Part shown: piece after piece, positions 33,397 through 41,510 of the stretch
Numbering within the stretch: position 1 is the stretch's first letter
Layout of the letters: every line of letters starts with the position of its first letter
NCBI GenBank assembly: GCA_023386045.1
Contig: JAEWKK010000012.1
Location: forward strand, 1-64,000
Direction of reading: 5' to 3'
Source: Bacteroidota bacterium
Lineage (GTDB): Bacteria; Bacteroidota; Bacteroidia; Chitinophagales; Chitinophagaceae
DNA: 64,000 bases
Notes under the pieces: model-generated
Seen by the model: only the letters and a program-made list of their open reading frames with translations
The model's database searches: none
Told to the model about the DNA's origin: nothing
Program-made: the position numbers and the translations under genes

Positions 33397-34010
33397 AATA
33401 CGGCAAGTGCATAAATTAGGTTTGTGATCAGGTTAATGTAGCTAAGTATCTCGTAGATCTTCGCCCGGAAGGAACCACTCCTGTTCAACCCTAAAACCCA
33501 AAACATCTCTACCAGGATGGCATAGGTAAAATAAAAAATAAACCCCAGGCAGATCAAAAAAACAGGATGTCGCATAAAGGATACGATCTCCTTAAAAATT
33601 AAATGGTTGATCATATGAATGCTCATCACCACAATCACAAACGAATGCAGGATGATCGAATAGGAACTGAAACGGTAAATACTGTTGATGATAAAAATAT
33701 CTGCCGCCCATACTATCAGGCAAATTACCAGCACCCCAATAAACCAACCCTTTCTTTCTCCAAAAAGATTCCACCTGTTAAATTGCCAGCAGATAAGTAA
33801 AACCTCCACCAGCGAATAAATATTATAACTGGGCGCATTGCTATAACCTGAATGCAGTACTACCACGCTCACTACTTCATTTAAGAAACCTGCCGTGAGC
33901 AAAAGGATAAAAGGGAAAAAGGCCGGATCCAGCTTTTTCAACCGGAACCAGCCCAGGATAGCACCCAGCGCAATCGAAAAACTGAAAAGGACGCTAACAT
34001 AATACGGCAT
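33357..34010 (-). CDS. Membrane protein, likely partner of the kinase
   Basis: A 217-residue protein with about six transmembrane helices, for example VLFSFSIALGAILGW, FFPFILLLTAGFLNEVV, FIGVLVICLIVWAAD and VFLICLGFIFYFTYAIL. It has no recognised enzymatic motif. It overlaps the histidine kinase by 40 bases and so is in the same operon, and may be the sensing subunit for that kinase, which lacks a sensor domain. I do not recognise a named family. Confidence 0.7.
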   Translation of the reverse strand: MPYYVSVLFSFSIALGAILGWFRLKKLDPAFFPFILLLTAGFLNEVVSVVVLHSGYSNAPSYNIYSLVEVLLICWQFNRWNLFGERKGWFIGVLVICLIVWAADIFIINSIYRFSSYSIILHSFVIVVMSIHMINHLIFKEIVSFMRHPVFLICLGFIFYFTYAILVEMFWVLGLNRSGSFRAKIYEILSYINLITNLIYALAVLWMPMKPRYIMPY

Positions 34011-34018
34011 AAATAAAT

Positions 34019-34372
34019 TTAACTGTTTAGATCAGAGGCAGGCGGACAATTCTCAGGACAACGCATTCCTTTTTCTATCAGGTAATCTTCTTCTTCCAGA
34101 ACCAGCGAATTCGTTGGCAATATGTCATTGCCTCCCGAATCTGTACCTACAACTATCGCATGAACCTTCAGCTCTTCATCCATTCCATAATAAATGCGCA
34201 AACCCACACAGCCCTGTTTCGCCAGCACAGTATCAAATTCATCCCTGTCAAAACTTTCCGATAAAGGCAACAGGTTTTGATTCTGGTAACTCGTGGCTAA
34301 TACGCTTTCACGGTTGTTACGGTAACGGGCTGTCATATCCACAGCCTCTGCAAGTGTAATAAAATGATTCAT
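34019..34372 (-). CDS. Conserved hypothetical protein
   Basis: A 117-residue soluble protein starting MNHFITLAEAVDMTARYR. It has the pattern GCVGLRIYYGMDEELKVHAIVVGTDS, and ends with a short Cys/Pro-rich tail (GMRCPENCPPASDLNS). Similar short proteins are common in this bacterial group next to two-component genes. No function is known. It leads the four-gene minus-strand unit with the membrane protein and the kinase/regulator pair, 8 bases apart. Confidence 0.65.
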   Translation of the reverse strand: MNHFITLAEAVDMTARYRNNRESVLATSYQNQNLLPLSESFDRDEFDTVLAKQGCVGLRIYYGMDEELKVHAIVVGTDSGGNDILPTNSLVLEEEDYLIEKGMRCPENCPPASDLNS

Positions 34373-34560
34373 AGTGTAATGATTTAGGCCTGCAAAATCA
34401 AAACTCTGATCACCATGGGAAATGGTATTTCCTCAGTAATCGATGGGAGAAAACCCCTTTTTCCTGACTAAGTCAGTAAGAACTACATCTCTTTCGAGGG
34501 TTTCCTACCTCTGATTCAACCTGACTCCTGACCAACTTTAAACCAACCAAAACCCGTCCC

Positions 34561-34761
34561 ATGAAAACCATCCCCAACCGAATGGTCATCTACCCTAAAG
34601 ATGTCATGAACATCACCGGCCGCAGGGAACGCACGGCTCGCAAACTCCTTACCCGCATCCGCAAAAAACTGAACAAGGAAAAAAATGCCTTCATCTCACT
34701 TGAAGAGTTCTGCAGCTTTACCGGCCTTAAACCAGACCACGTTACCCAATACCTGGTTTGA
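34561..34761 (+). CDS. Small helix-turn-helix-like protein
   Basis: A 66-residue protein, MKTIPNRMVIYPKDVMNITG..., with a short HTH-like segment (GRRERTARKLLTRIRKKLNKE) followed by a second helical segment (SLEEFCSFTGLKPDHVTQYL). Basic and compact, it looks like a small DNA-binding or phage-type accessory protein, as found beside bacteriophage-like modules in Bacteroidota. It is the only plus-strand gene here, ahead of a bidirectional terminator. Confidence 0.65.
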   Translation: MKTIPNRMVIYPKDVMNITGRRERTARKLLTRIRKKLNKEKNAFISLEEFCSFTGLKPDHVTQYLV

Positions 34762-34815
34762 TCTGTCCCTCTCTTTTCTCTTTCATTTATCTTCTCTTCT
34801 TCCCGGTTAAACCAA

Positions 34816-34845
34816 ATAAAAAGAGGCCTTTCGGCCTCTTTCTTT
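34816..34845. terminator. Bidirectional terminator
   Basis: A perfect 8-bp stem AAGAGGCC / GGCCTCTT with a TTTC loop, with A and T runs on both sides, between the convergent small genes at 34561 (+) and 34844 (-). Confidence 0.8.
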
Positions 34846-35032
34846 AACCACGCTTTCTCCGCATCCGCTGCAGTGCCTTCTTCCATAAAAGAGTGACTCC
34901 AAAACTTACACTGGCTCCAACAGCTGCCAGTATCGCTGTCTTGATCAATTCATCTCCCCTGATCTGGATGATCACCACTAACAGCGTTCCTCCAATGGTT
35001 CCGGCCTTTGTTGTCTGATCCGGTTGTTCCAT
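34844..35032 (-). CDS. Small membrane protein, holin-like
   Basis: A 62-residue protein with two hydrophobic stretches (GTIGGTLLVVIIQI and TAILAAVGASVSFGVTLLW) and a very basic tail (KKALQRMRRKRG). The size, two helices and basic tail are what phage holins have, but no sequence proof is available. It overlaps the next gene by one base and sits in a module with a DUF5675 protein, which would fit a lysis function. Confidence 0.55.
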   Translation of the reverse strand: MEQPDQTTKAGTIGGTLLVVIIQIRGDELIKTAILAAVGASVSFGVTLLWKKALQRMRRKRG

Positions 35033-35262
35033 CAGGGCTTTTTGCGCGTTTTGCCTGGCTTTTCTTCCGTGGCAGTCTGACTTACCGCAGATGCTACACT
35101 GCCCGCAACGGCCAGGTAACCCGCGATCTGCACTACCACCGTCGGAAGTGCTACCGGTGCGGCTATCAGTGTTCCACTGATGGTGGCCAGCACCAGCCCT
35201 ATGTTCCGCACGGTCTTAAAAAACCGCGGTGTGGGCGACTTCATTCTTTGCTGAAGTGTCAT
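35032..35262 (-). CDS. Small membrane protein
   Basis: A 76-residue protein with a basic N terminus and two hydrophobic helices (GLVLATISGTLIAAPVAL, VVQIAGYLAVAGSVASAV) and a basic tail EKPGKTRKKP. It overlaps the DUF5675 gene by four bases and the gene at 34844 by one base; together they form a tight transcription unit. Function unknown, possibly holin/antiholin. Confidence 0.6.
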   Translation of the reverse strand: MTLQQRMKSPTPRFFKTVRNIGLVLATISGTLIAAPVALPTVVVQIAGYLAVAGSVASAVSQTATEEKPGKTRKKP

Positions 35263-35660
35263 GGTATTTTGTTTTGAATGTTTAAAAAAACAGGCTCCTT
35301 TTCCATTGCCTCACTTACAAGCTTCAGCAATTTTCCAAAAGCCTTTTTCGACTCATTACCCTTGCCCGCGCAGCTCAGGTAAGAAACCGGCGCGATACAG
35401 CCCTTTAGCTCTTTGAGTGCATCATTGGCCGGATGAAAAAGCACCAGCGATCGTCCCTGCACTCCCTTTACCAGCAAATGCTCCCTGAACCGGGGACTGT
35501 ACCGCTTCTTCAGCTCATACCTTCCCTCCGGTATGCAGGAAACTCTCGGTTGGTTATCCAGCCATGGCAGCTCAATGGTATAGCATTGAAGACTGCTGTT
35601 CGCATACAGTTCTCCGTTAGTACCATCTGGATGGTACGTTCTGAATAATACCAGTTCCAT
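35259..35660 (-). CDS. DUF5675-family protein
   Basis: A 133-residue protein of the DUF5675 family: LVLFRTYHPDGTNGELYANS opens it, then CYTIELPWLDNQPRVSCIPEGRYEL and FREHLLVKGVQGRSLVLFHPAN, the pattern with conserved Glu-Leu-Pro-Trp and a His in LFHPAN. The family is found in phages and mobile elements and is likely a cell wall-related enzyme, but no activity can be shown from the sequence. It is in one unit with two small membrane proteins. Confidence 0.75.
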   Translation of the reverse strand: MELVLFRTYHPDGTNGELYANSSLQCYTIELPWLDNQPRVSCIPEGRYELKKRYSPRFREHLLVKGVQGRSLVLFHPANDALKELKGCIAPVSYLSCAGKGNESKKAFGKLLKLVSEAMEKEPVFLNIQNKIP

Positions 35661-35699
35661 TTTTTTTGTTTTAAAAACTGCTTAAAAAAATACCTCTCC

Positions 35700-35810
35700 C
35701 TTGTCACCCTGAAGTGTTTACACTGAAGGGTTGTCACCCTGAGGGGTTCACCCCGAAGGGCCACTCACCACTCACCATAACTCACCCCTCACCACTCACC
35801 ATTCACTATC
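35700..35810. repeat. CCCTGAAGGG-like repeats plus CACTCAC microsatellite (cluster 2)
   Basis: Units TTGTCACCCTGAAG, TTTACACTGAAGGG, TTGTCACCCTGAGGGG and TTCACCCCGAAGGG are followed by repeats of ACTCACC (ACTCACCACTCACC, then CTCACCACTCACCATTCAC). The stretch lies between the DUF5675 gene and the end of the next gene. Confidence 0.7.
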
Positions 35811-36558
35811 CCTCTACCTTCACCAGCGCCATCGCATTAAACGCGCCGTTCAGCAGCGGGTATTGCTGTCCGTTCACTTCCTGCATGAATTCAATGCCCA
35901 GTGCCAGGAACAGGGGGTGCGTACTGTTAGCAGGGAGAGCATGTGCCAGGTTGATGATGGCAGTAGCAGTGCCATCCCAGGGCAGCACAGCACTTTCATT
36001 CATTTCCGTTACCGCTTTTTCTCCTGTAAAATCTACCTCTGCACCTGCAGAGAAGATCTTGAAATGGGTCGTTCCTCCCGGTGCTGCAATCAGGTTGGCC
36101 GGTACAAACGACGGTATGGAAACGGTAGCTGCTCCTGTAACCCGGTCAATCGTAGCCACATAAGGCGCATACAGCGTGGTGCCCAGTTTGGCATTGAGGT
36201 TAAAGTCAAAGCCTTCCAGGAATTCCACTTCACCATCAATCACATTGCGCTGTCCTCTTACGCTGGTTGCGTCTGCCTGCAGTACACGGATCATTTCCCT
36301 GGTAAGCCGGCTCACCATTCTGCTGTCCGATGCTTTTTGGAGAAGTCCACGTAGCGCGTTGCGCAGGATCTTGCCCGACTTCCCGGCCCTGCCAAATTCA
36401 GCACCGTTTTCACGCGTTCTCTGGAAGGCGGGGTCGTTGGCAATCCTTGTTGCCGGCACACCACTTTTTTCTTTAGCGATATATCCGTCTTTCGATTTGT
36501 GGAAGGTGATATCTCCAATCGTTCCTTCCAGCTTGATGATCCCTTTTTGTTTTGCCAT
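35806..36558 (-). CDS. Conserved Bacteroidota protein of unknown function
   Basis: A 250-residue protein beginning MAKQKGIIKLEGTIGDITFH. The N-terminal 100 residues carry GRAGKSGKILRNALRGLLQ and SRMVSRLTREMIRVLQADA; the rest is beta-rich. It has no signal peptide. I recall close relatives as a common hypothetical of this group, often near DUF5675 and small membrane genes. A phage-derived structural role is possible. It leads the minus-strand unit ending with the holin-like genes. Confidence 0.65.
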   Translation of the reverse strand: MAKQKGIIKLEGTIGDITFHKSKDGYIAKEKSGVPATRIANDPAFQRTRENGAEFGRAGKSGKILRNALRGLLQKASDSRMVSRLTREMIRVLQADATSVRGQRNVIDGEVEFLEGFDFNLNAKLGTTLYAPYVATIDRVTGAATVSIPSFVPANLIAAPGGTTHFKIFSAGAEVDFTGEKAVTEMNESAVLPWDGTATAIINLAHALPANSTHPLFLALGIEFMQEVNGQQYPLLNGAFNAMALVKVEG

Positions 36559-36744
36559 TTTTTTGTTTTTAAGGGTTTGAAAAAATTGTTTCCAGAAAAA
36601 ATCAACTGACCATGGTCGTTAGCTAACATTCTTTGATTTTTCCGAATGCAAACACAAGTTGGCGCACGAAAAAGCCCCTTGCAAGCAAGCGTTCCGTCCT
36701 TACCGCTTTTTGCTCACAAAGGGCCACTTATTCCCCCTCCCAAT

Positions 36745-36866
36745 CCATTGTCACCCTGAAGTGTCCCTGAAAGGGACGCTGAACGGGTCACCCTGAAGGA
36801 GACCCGAAGGGTTTCCTGAAGGGGTCACCCTGAAGGGTCCCAAAGGGGCCCTGAAGGACACCTTCT
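36745..36866. repeat. CCCTGAAGGG-like tandem repeat cluster 3
   Basis: Units such as TTGTCACCCTGAAG, GTCACCCTGAAGGAG, TTCCTGAAGGGG, GTCACCCTGAAGGG and CCAAAGGGGCCCTGAAGG follow each other with little spacing. Each is a semi-palindrome of CCCT and AGGG. Confidence 0.75.
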
Positions 36867-36924
36867 CCCTACCTTCGCCCTACCTAATGCATGAAGAGTG
36901 TATGAAACACGCTCATCCACTTCC

Positions 36925-37015
36925 ATTGTCACCCTGAGGGGTCCACCCCGAAGGGTTGTCACCCTGAAGGATTTATCCTGAAGGGGTCATCCTGAGGGGT
37001 TTACCCCGAAGGACA
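36925..37015. repeat. CCCTGAAGGG-like tandem repeat cluster 4
   Basis: Units of TTGTCACCCTGAGGGG, TCCACCCCGAAGGG, TTGTCACCCTGAAGGA, TTTATCCTGAAGGGG and TTTACCCCGAAGGA run directly into the rnpB promoter. Confidence 0.75.
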
Positions 37016-37023
37016 TACCTTTG
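37016..37023 (+). promoter_or_regulatory. rnpB promoter -7 element
   Basis: TACCTTTG matches the Bacteroidota TAnnTTTG consensus and lies 5 bases before the P1 helix of RNase P RNA. A TTG near -33 is not evident because the upstream bases belong to the repeat cluster. Confidence 0.6.
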
Positions 37024-37027
37024 CCCC

Positions 37028-37410
37028 ACTGCAGGCCATGCTATCGACTCTTTTGAATAAGGGTAGGAAAGTCCGGACAGCACAGAGCAACGCATCCCGC
37101 TAACAGCGGGACTTCCCCGCTAAGGCGGGGAACGAGACAGTGCCACAGAAAATAACTGCCCGCCCCGGCGGGTAAAGGTGAAAATGTGAGGTAAGAGCTC
37201 ACAGGCTCTCACTGGAAGGTGGGGGACCGGGTAAACCTTGCGTGCTGAAATGCCAAATATATCCCGTACTGCCAGCTGCTCGCTGGTGCTTCGCTTCAGG
37301 CGAACTGCGGGAGTGGGTAGGCAGATTCAGGTGTTCAGTAATGAACATCGCAGATAAATGATAGCAGCTCATTTGCGTGAGAACAGAATCCGGCTTACAG
37401 GCCTGCAGTT
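37028..37410 (+). ncRNA. rnpB: RNase P RNA (class A)
   Basis: The catalytic RNA of RNase P, which trims the 5' leader of tRNA precursors. Ends are set by the pairing P1 strands ACTGCAGGCC (37028) and GGCCTGCAGT (to 37409). The core motif GGAAAGTCCGGACA (P4 5' half) is at 37066-37079 and the 3' core ACAGAATCCGGCTTACA is at 37384-37400, both as in bacterial class A molecules. A hairpin plus T run follows directly. It is about 380 bases long, a normal size. No protein gene of this strand is adjacent. Confidence 0.95.
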
Positions 37411-37413
37411 TTT

Positions 37414-37681
37414 TTTAGTTCATAGTTCATAGATCATAGTTCATAGGCTGATGGCATATGGCTCATGGCTTATAGTAGTCGGCAATGAGATGTTGCATTC
37501 ACACGTTGATGCAATGAAACCGAAACCCTTTAAATCATTTATTCACAAAAATCAGTTCATCTTATTGCCTTTCATTAGCTATATGCTATTAACAATATGC
37601 TATTAGCCATTTGCCATATGCCATAAGCTATCTGCCATACGCCTGCTTACTATGAACTATGATCTATGAACCATGAACTAT
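37414..37681. repeat. Long imperfect inverted repeat of ATAGTTC/TATGAAC units
   Basis: The left arm (37414-37475) has AGTTCATAGTTCATAGATCA and GGCATATGGCTCATGGCTT; the right arm (about 37590-37681) has GCCATATGCCATAAGC, CTATGAACTATGATCTATG and AACCATGAACTATG. The arms are inverted and each is itself made from short tandem steps. They would fold to a hairpin with a loop of about 110 bases. It lies between rnpB and the Smr gene, touching the end of the latter. Confidence 0.7.
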
Positions 37682-38694
37682 GTCTCCAAATAAATCTCCG
37701 TCGCACCATATCCAAACGATGGATGGTATTGATTCACGAATGATTTTACTTCTCGCTTTAACCGTAACTGGTCATGGATCTCATCGCGCAACCTTCCACT
37801 GCCCACACCATGGATCACAATCAACTGGGGCTGGTGATGCGCTACAGCAAGATCATACCATTTTTCAAATTCTTTAAGCTGAATATCCAGGATCTCTGCG
37901 TTACTCATCTGCTTCCAGTCGTCACGCAATTTTTCAATGTGCAGATCTACTACTGTTCTTGCAGGAGGCAGATGCCTTCGCGCTTCTTTGGCATTGTAGA
38001 TCCTGACACCTTTAGCTACAAGCGATCCCAGGTCCAACTTTTCTTCATATGGTTTGGGAGGATAGTGCTCAAAAAGCCGGTAGGAAAATGTTGCTGCACC
38101 GGATTGCTGTATTTCTGAAATCTTACTGAATAGCTGTTTGGGCCTCAGCTTTACTTCAGCTTCAAAATAATCTGCCTTTGTTTTATCAGGCAGCACCAGC
38201 GAGAATTCAAAATGAAAGGCCGGGCTATCACTCATATCTTCAAATGGCACATCATGCAAATAAAAATCCTGGAAGGGCAATACTTCGTTTTTGAATTCAA
38301 ATTCGGGCTTGCCAAAAAAGTTCAGCTTGTAATCAAATTTGTAAGCAAGACTGGTGCGGTTGATAAGATGCACTTTCAGTAATTCCACCACATCATCTCC
38401 AAATTCATCAATATCCATTACTGGAAGAAAGGAAAGCCAGATGCCATCTTCCACTCTTTCTTTGGGAGTTTTTTCTTTTTTTAAATTCTCTGCGTATTGC
38501 TTTTCTTTTTTGACAGGAAAAAGCTTTTTTTCAGTGAACCTTTTATAATAAGGAAAATCAAGCTGGTCGATGTAAGCAGGAAACTTCACACCCCTTACAT
38601 CCACCATCACCATTTTTTCATTGATAATGTCGATCACCTCTCCTTCTTCATTCGAATGCAATACCAGCACCCTGTCTCCTATCTGGAACTTCAT
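37678..38694 (-). CDS. Smr/MutS2-like domain protein (DUF2027)
   Basis: A 338-residue protein with an N-terminal DUF2027 part (MKFQIGDRVLVLHSNEEGEVIDI at 1-25, KOW-like) and a C-terminal Smr domain (about 255-338) with VVDLHIEKL and LIVIHGVGSGRLRDEIHDQL, the HGxGxGxL motif of Smr nuclease or RNA-binding domains. Such proteins occur in Bacteroidota and are likely to act on DNA or RNA. It stands alone on the minus strand. The stop lies in the inverted repeat. Confidence 0.85.
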   Translation of the reverse strand: MKFQIGDRVLVLHSNEEGEVIDIINEKMVMVDVRGVKFPAYIDQLDFPYYKRFTEKKLFPVKKEKQYAENLKKEKTPKERVEDGIWLSFLPVMDIDEFGDDVVELLKVHLINRTSLAYKFDYKLNFFGKPEFEFKNEVLPFQDFYLHDVPFEDMSDSPAFHFEFSLVLPDKTKADYFEAEVKLRPKQLFSKISEIQQSGAATFSYRLFEHYPPKPYEEKLDLGSLVAKGVRIYNAKEARRHLPPARTVVDLHIEKLRDDWKQMSNAEILDIQLKEFEKWYDLAVAHHQPQLIVIHGVGSGRLRDEIHDQLRLKREVKSFVNQYHPSFGYGATEIYLET

Positions 38695-38753
38695 ATCACA
38701 AAATTAAGCTGCTCGCATCAAGTCTTGTTGCATCAACACCTGTAACATGCCTA

Positions 38754-40460
38754 TTACTTGTTAAGATTGGCTCCTGATTCTCTGGCCAGCCTGCTATTCT
38801 TGTATCCGTAGGTGAAATAGATCACCAGTCCTATCACGAGCCAGATCAGGAATCGCTCCCAGTTGGTGGCACTTTCCTGTGCCATCAGGTAAAAACAACT
38901 GGTAAAGCCCAATACCGGTATCAATGAAAAATCCTTCAAAAATGAAAGCAGGGCAACGATGGCAGCCACCAGCCAGAAGATTCCCATGGGGAAACCTGCT
39001 CTTGTGAAGATAAATTCAAAATGACCCGGCGCATAGATCAGCGTAATAACAATAGCCGCAACAAATAACAAAGGAATAATGTACTTGCCACTCACATGCG
39101 GCACCCTGAACCTTGACTGCGGACGGTCAGGTTGTTTCTGCAATACCAGCACACCAGCGCAAACCAGAACAAAAGCAAACAAGGTTCCGATACTGGTTAA
39201 TGCCAGTACGGTGCTTAAATTCAAAAACAAAGCGGGTATGGCAACAACAAATCCTGTGAGTATGGTTGAAAAAGATGGTGTTTTATATTTTGGATGCAGC
39301 CTTGAAAATATTTTTGGAAGAAGCCCGTCACGACTCATGCTCATCCAGATCCTGGGCTGTCCCAACTGGAATACCAGCAATACACTTGCCGTTGCGATAA
39401 TAGCACTCACGGCAACAATTCCTGATATCCATTTCAAACCTCTTGTTTCAAATACAGCAGCCAGCGGATCACCTACGTCTAAAGTTTTATAGCTGACCAT
39501 TCCCGTGAGTACCAGTGCCAGCGTCACATACAATATCGTACAGATGATGAGTGAATAGATCATTCCCCTGGGCAGATCACGCTGCGGATCCTTGCATTCT
39601 TCCGCTGTTGTTGAAATGGCATCAAATCCGATATAGGCAAAGAATACCGCTGATACACCTTTCAGTATACCTGATATTCCATTAGGTGCAAATGGCGACC
39701 AGTTATCAGGATTTACATAATAGGCTCCTAATACAATCACCAGGAAAACCACTGCCAGCTTAATGATCACCATCACATTACTGGCCGATCTGGATTCCTT
39801 GATCCCTATAAACACAACATAAGTGATCAGTGCAACGATCATTAGTGCAGGAAGATCCATGATCATGCGCAAACCAAAAACCTGTGGTGCATTGATCCAT
39901 GCAGAAGCCTGGTCGGCTATGGCAGCATCAGCCTGAACTCCGGGAGCCAGCTTCGACATCTCGTTAAAGCCATGATGTGCCGTGGAATAATCCATGGTGA
40001 GCCACGAGGGTATGTGCCACCCCGCATTATCCATCAATCCTGTAAAATAATCACTCCAGGAGATGGCGACAGCTATATTACCAATGGCATATTCCATCAA
40101 CAGATCCCAACCTATGATCCAGGCGAAGATCTCTCCAAAAGCCACATAAGAATAAGTATAGGCGCTCCCCGATACAGGAACAGTTGATGCAAATTCAGCG
40201 TAACAAAGGGCGGCGAACCCGCAGGCAATAGCAGTGAAAATATAAAGGAAGATTACACCCGGACCACCATCATAACTGGCTTTTCCAATGCTGCTGAAAA
40301 TTCCGGCTCCAATCACAGCCGCGATTCCCATAAAAGTCAGATCGCGTACACCCAATACTTTTTTCAGCTTCTCAGTATGTCCATGCCCATCCGATAAACC
40401 CTGTTCTGCTTCTCTTAAAATTACAGGTATGGATTTCTTCCTGAATAATTGGTTTGCCAT
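38754..40460 (-). CDS. APC-family amino-acid permease
   Basis: A 568-residue integral membrane transporter of the amino acid-polyamine-cation superfamily, with about 12-14 helices. The first helix has the substrate-binding motif VIGAGIFSSIGKAS; later motifs include GFAALCYAEFASTVPVSGSAYTY and GFDAISTTAEECKDPQRDLPRG, which match cationic amino-acid permeases of the YfnA/CAT type. Import of an amino acid, perhaps lysine or arginine, is likely but the substrate is not determined. It stands alone. Confidence 0.92.
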   Translation of the reverse strand: MANQLFRKKSIPVILREAEQGLSDGHGHTEKLKKVLGVRDLTFMGIAAVIGAGIFSSIGKASYDGGPGVIFLYIFTAIACGFAALCYAEFASTVPVSGSAYTYSYVAFGEIFAWIIGWDLLMEYAIGNIAVAISWSDYFTGLMDNAGWHIPSWLTMDYSTAHHGFNEMSKLAPGVQADAAIADQASAWINAPQVFGLRMIMDLPALMIVALITYVVFIGIKESRSASNVMVIIKLAVVFLVIVLGAYYVNPDNWSPFAPNGISGILKGVSAVFFAYIGFDAISTTAEECKDPQRDLPRGMIYSLIICTILYVTLALVLTGMVSYKTLDVGDPLAAVFETRGLKWISGIVAVSAIIATASVLLVFQLGQPRIWMSMSRDGLLPKIFSRLHPKYKTPSFSTILTGFVVAIPALFLNLSTVLALTSIGTLFAFVLVCAGVLVLQKQPDRPQSRFRVPHVSGKYIIPLLFVAAIVITLIYAPGHFEFIFTRAGFPMGIFWLVAAIVALLSFLKDFSLIPVLGFTSCFYLMAQESATNWERFLIWLVIGLVIYFTYGYKNSRLARESGANLNK

Positions 40461-40544
40461 CAGCCGTTGGTTTTGATTTGGGAAAATAGAAAAAAAATAC
40501 AGTAATCAGTTTCTTTAGAAAAACAGAGTATATAAAGCAGGTGA

Positions 40545-41510
40545 TTAAATTTCTCTCTGCACCAGGTAATATGCCAGTTGCTTTAAAGGTTCTTTTCGTT
40601 TCGACAATACTGCTACATCTTCAAGATGTTCAAAAGCTTCACTGACAAATTTATCCTTGAGTTCCTTGGCCCACTCATCCACCCTGCATGCCCTGAAGAT
40701 GGACAAAACTTCATCAACCTTATTTTCATCATTATTCAATAACAACTCTTTTAATCTTGTCCTTTGTTCGTTGGAAGCGGTTTCTAAAACATGAATCAAC
40801 AGGAAAGTTTTTTTATTGGCTTTGATATCACCTCCTACCTGCTTGCCGAATTTTTCAGGATCACCAAATGCATCCAGGTAATCATCCTGCACCTGGAAAG
40901 CCAGTCCCAGTTTTCTACCAAATTCATACAGGAGATTCTGATTCCTGTCCAGCGCGCCACCCAGTATTGCCCCCATCTTCAGGCTGGCTGCCAGCAATAC
41001 GGAAGTCTTTAAGCTGATCATATTCAGGTAAGATGACATGACCGCATGATCCTGCTTTTCAAAATCCATATCGAGCTGTTGTCCTTCACAAACCTGTCTT
41101 GCTGTTTGATTAAACAACTGGATAATCTGCGGTGCATATTTTGGTGAGATCTTATTGAGATATTCATATGCTTTCACCAGCATCACATCACCTGCAAGTA
41201 AAGCAGTACTCTCTCCGAATTTTTCATGAACGGTTTGTTTGCCACGCCTGAGTGGCGCCTTGTCCATGATATCATCATGTATCAAAGTAAAATTGTGAAA
41301 CAATTCAATGGCTGATGCAGCCTGCCAGGCATCGGGAGTGATCTCGTCAAACAATTCATTGCCCATGAGACAAAGAACAGGACGAATTCTTTTTCCCCCT
41401 AACTCCAGGAAGTAACGGTTAGGATCATAAAGGGTCGCCGGTTCGGCCGGGAAATGTTCGGTGGAAAATCTTTCAGTAAATTGCCGGGATAGTTGCTCGA
41501 AATTGTGCAT
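40545..41510 (-). CDS. Polyprenyl (geranylgeranyl-type) diphosphate synthase
   Basis: A 321-residue trans-prenyltransferase. GGKRIRP at 38-44, first aspartate-rich motif DDIMD at 79-83, RRGKQTVH following, and the second motif DDYLD at 209-213 are all present. It condenses isopentenyl diphosphate to form a polyprenyl diphosphate used for quinones or cell wall carrier; chain length cannot be read. It starts right at the end of the RNase R gene (adjacent bases) and is the last gene of a six-gene minus-strand unit. Confidence 0.93.
   Translation of the reverse strand: MHNFEQLSRQFTERFSTEHFPAEPATLYDPNRYFLELGGKRIRPVLCLMGNELFDEITPDAWQAASAIELFHNFTLIHDDIMDKAPLRRGKQTVHEKFGESTALLAGDVMLVKAYEYLNKISPKYAPQIIQLFNQTARQVCEGQQLDMDFEKQDHAVMSSYLNMISLKTSVLLAASLKMGAILGGALDRNQNLLYEFGRKLGLAFQVQDDYLDAFGDPEKFGKQVGGDIKANKKTFLLIHVLETASNEQRTRLKELLLNNDENKVDEVLSIFRACRVDEWAKELKDKFVSEAFEHLEDVAVLSKRKEPLKQLAYYLVQREI

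Larger units (their letters stand above)
36559..37027. other. Repeat-filled gap before rnpB
   Basis: The 469 bases hold two clusters of CCCTGAAGGG-like repeats (about 36745-36866 and 36925-37015) and the promoter of rnpB. No gene is supported here. Confidence 0.6.

Noticed and set aside
35510..35764. Open frame of 84 residues on the minus strand
   Set aside because: It runs through the repeat cluster and overlaps the DUF5675 gene in another frame; the DUF5675 reading has a family match.
31850..37015. CRISPR array of short repeats
   Set aside because: The units are degenerate and lack unique spacers of constant size.
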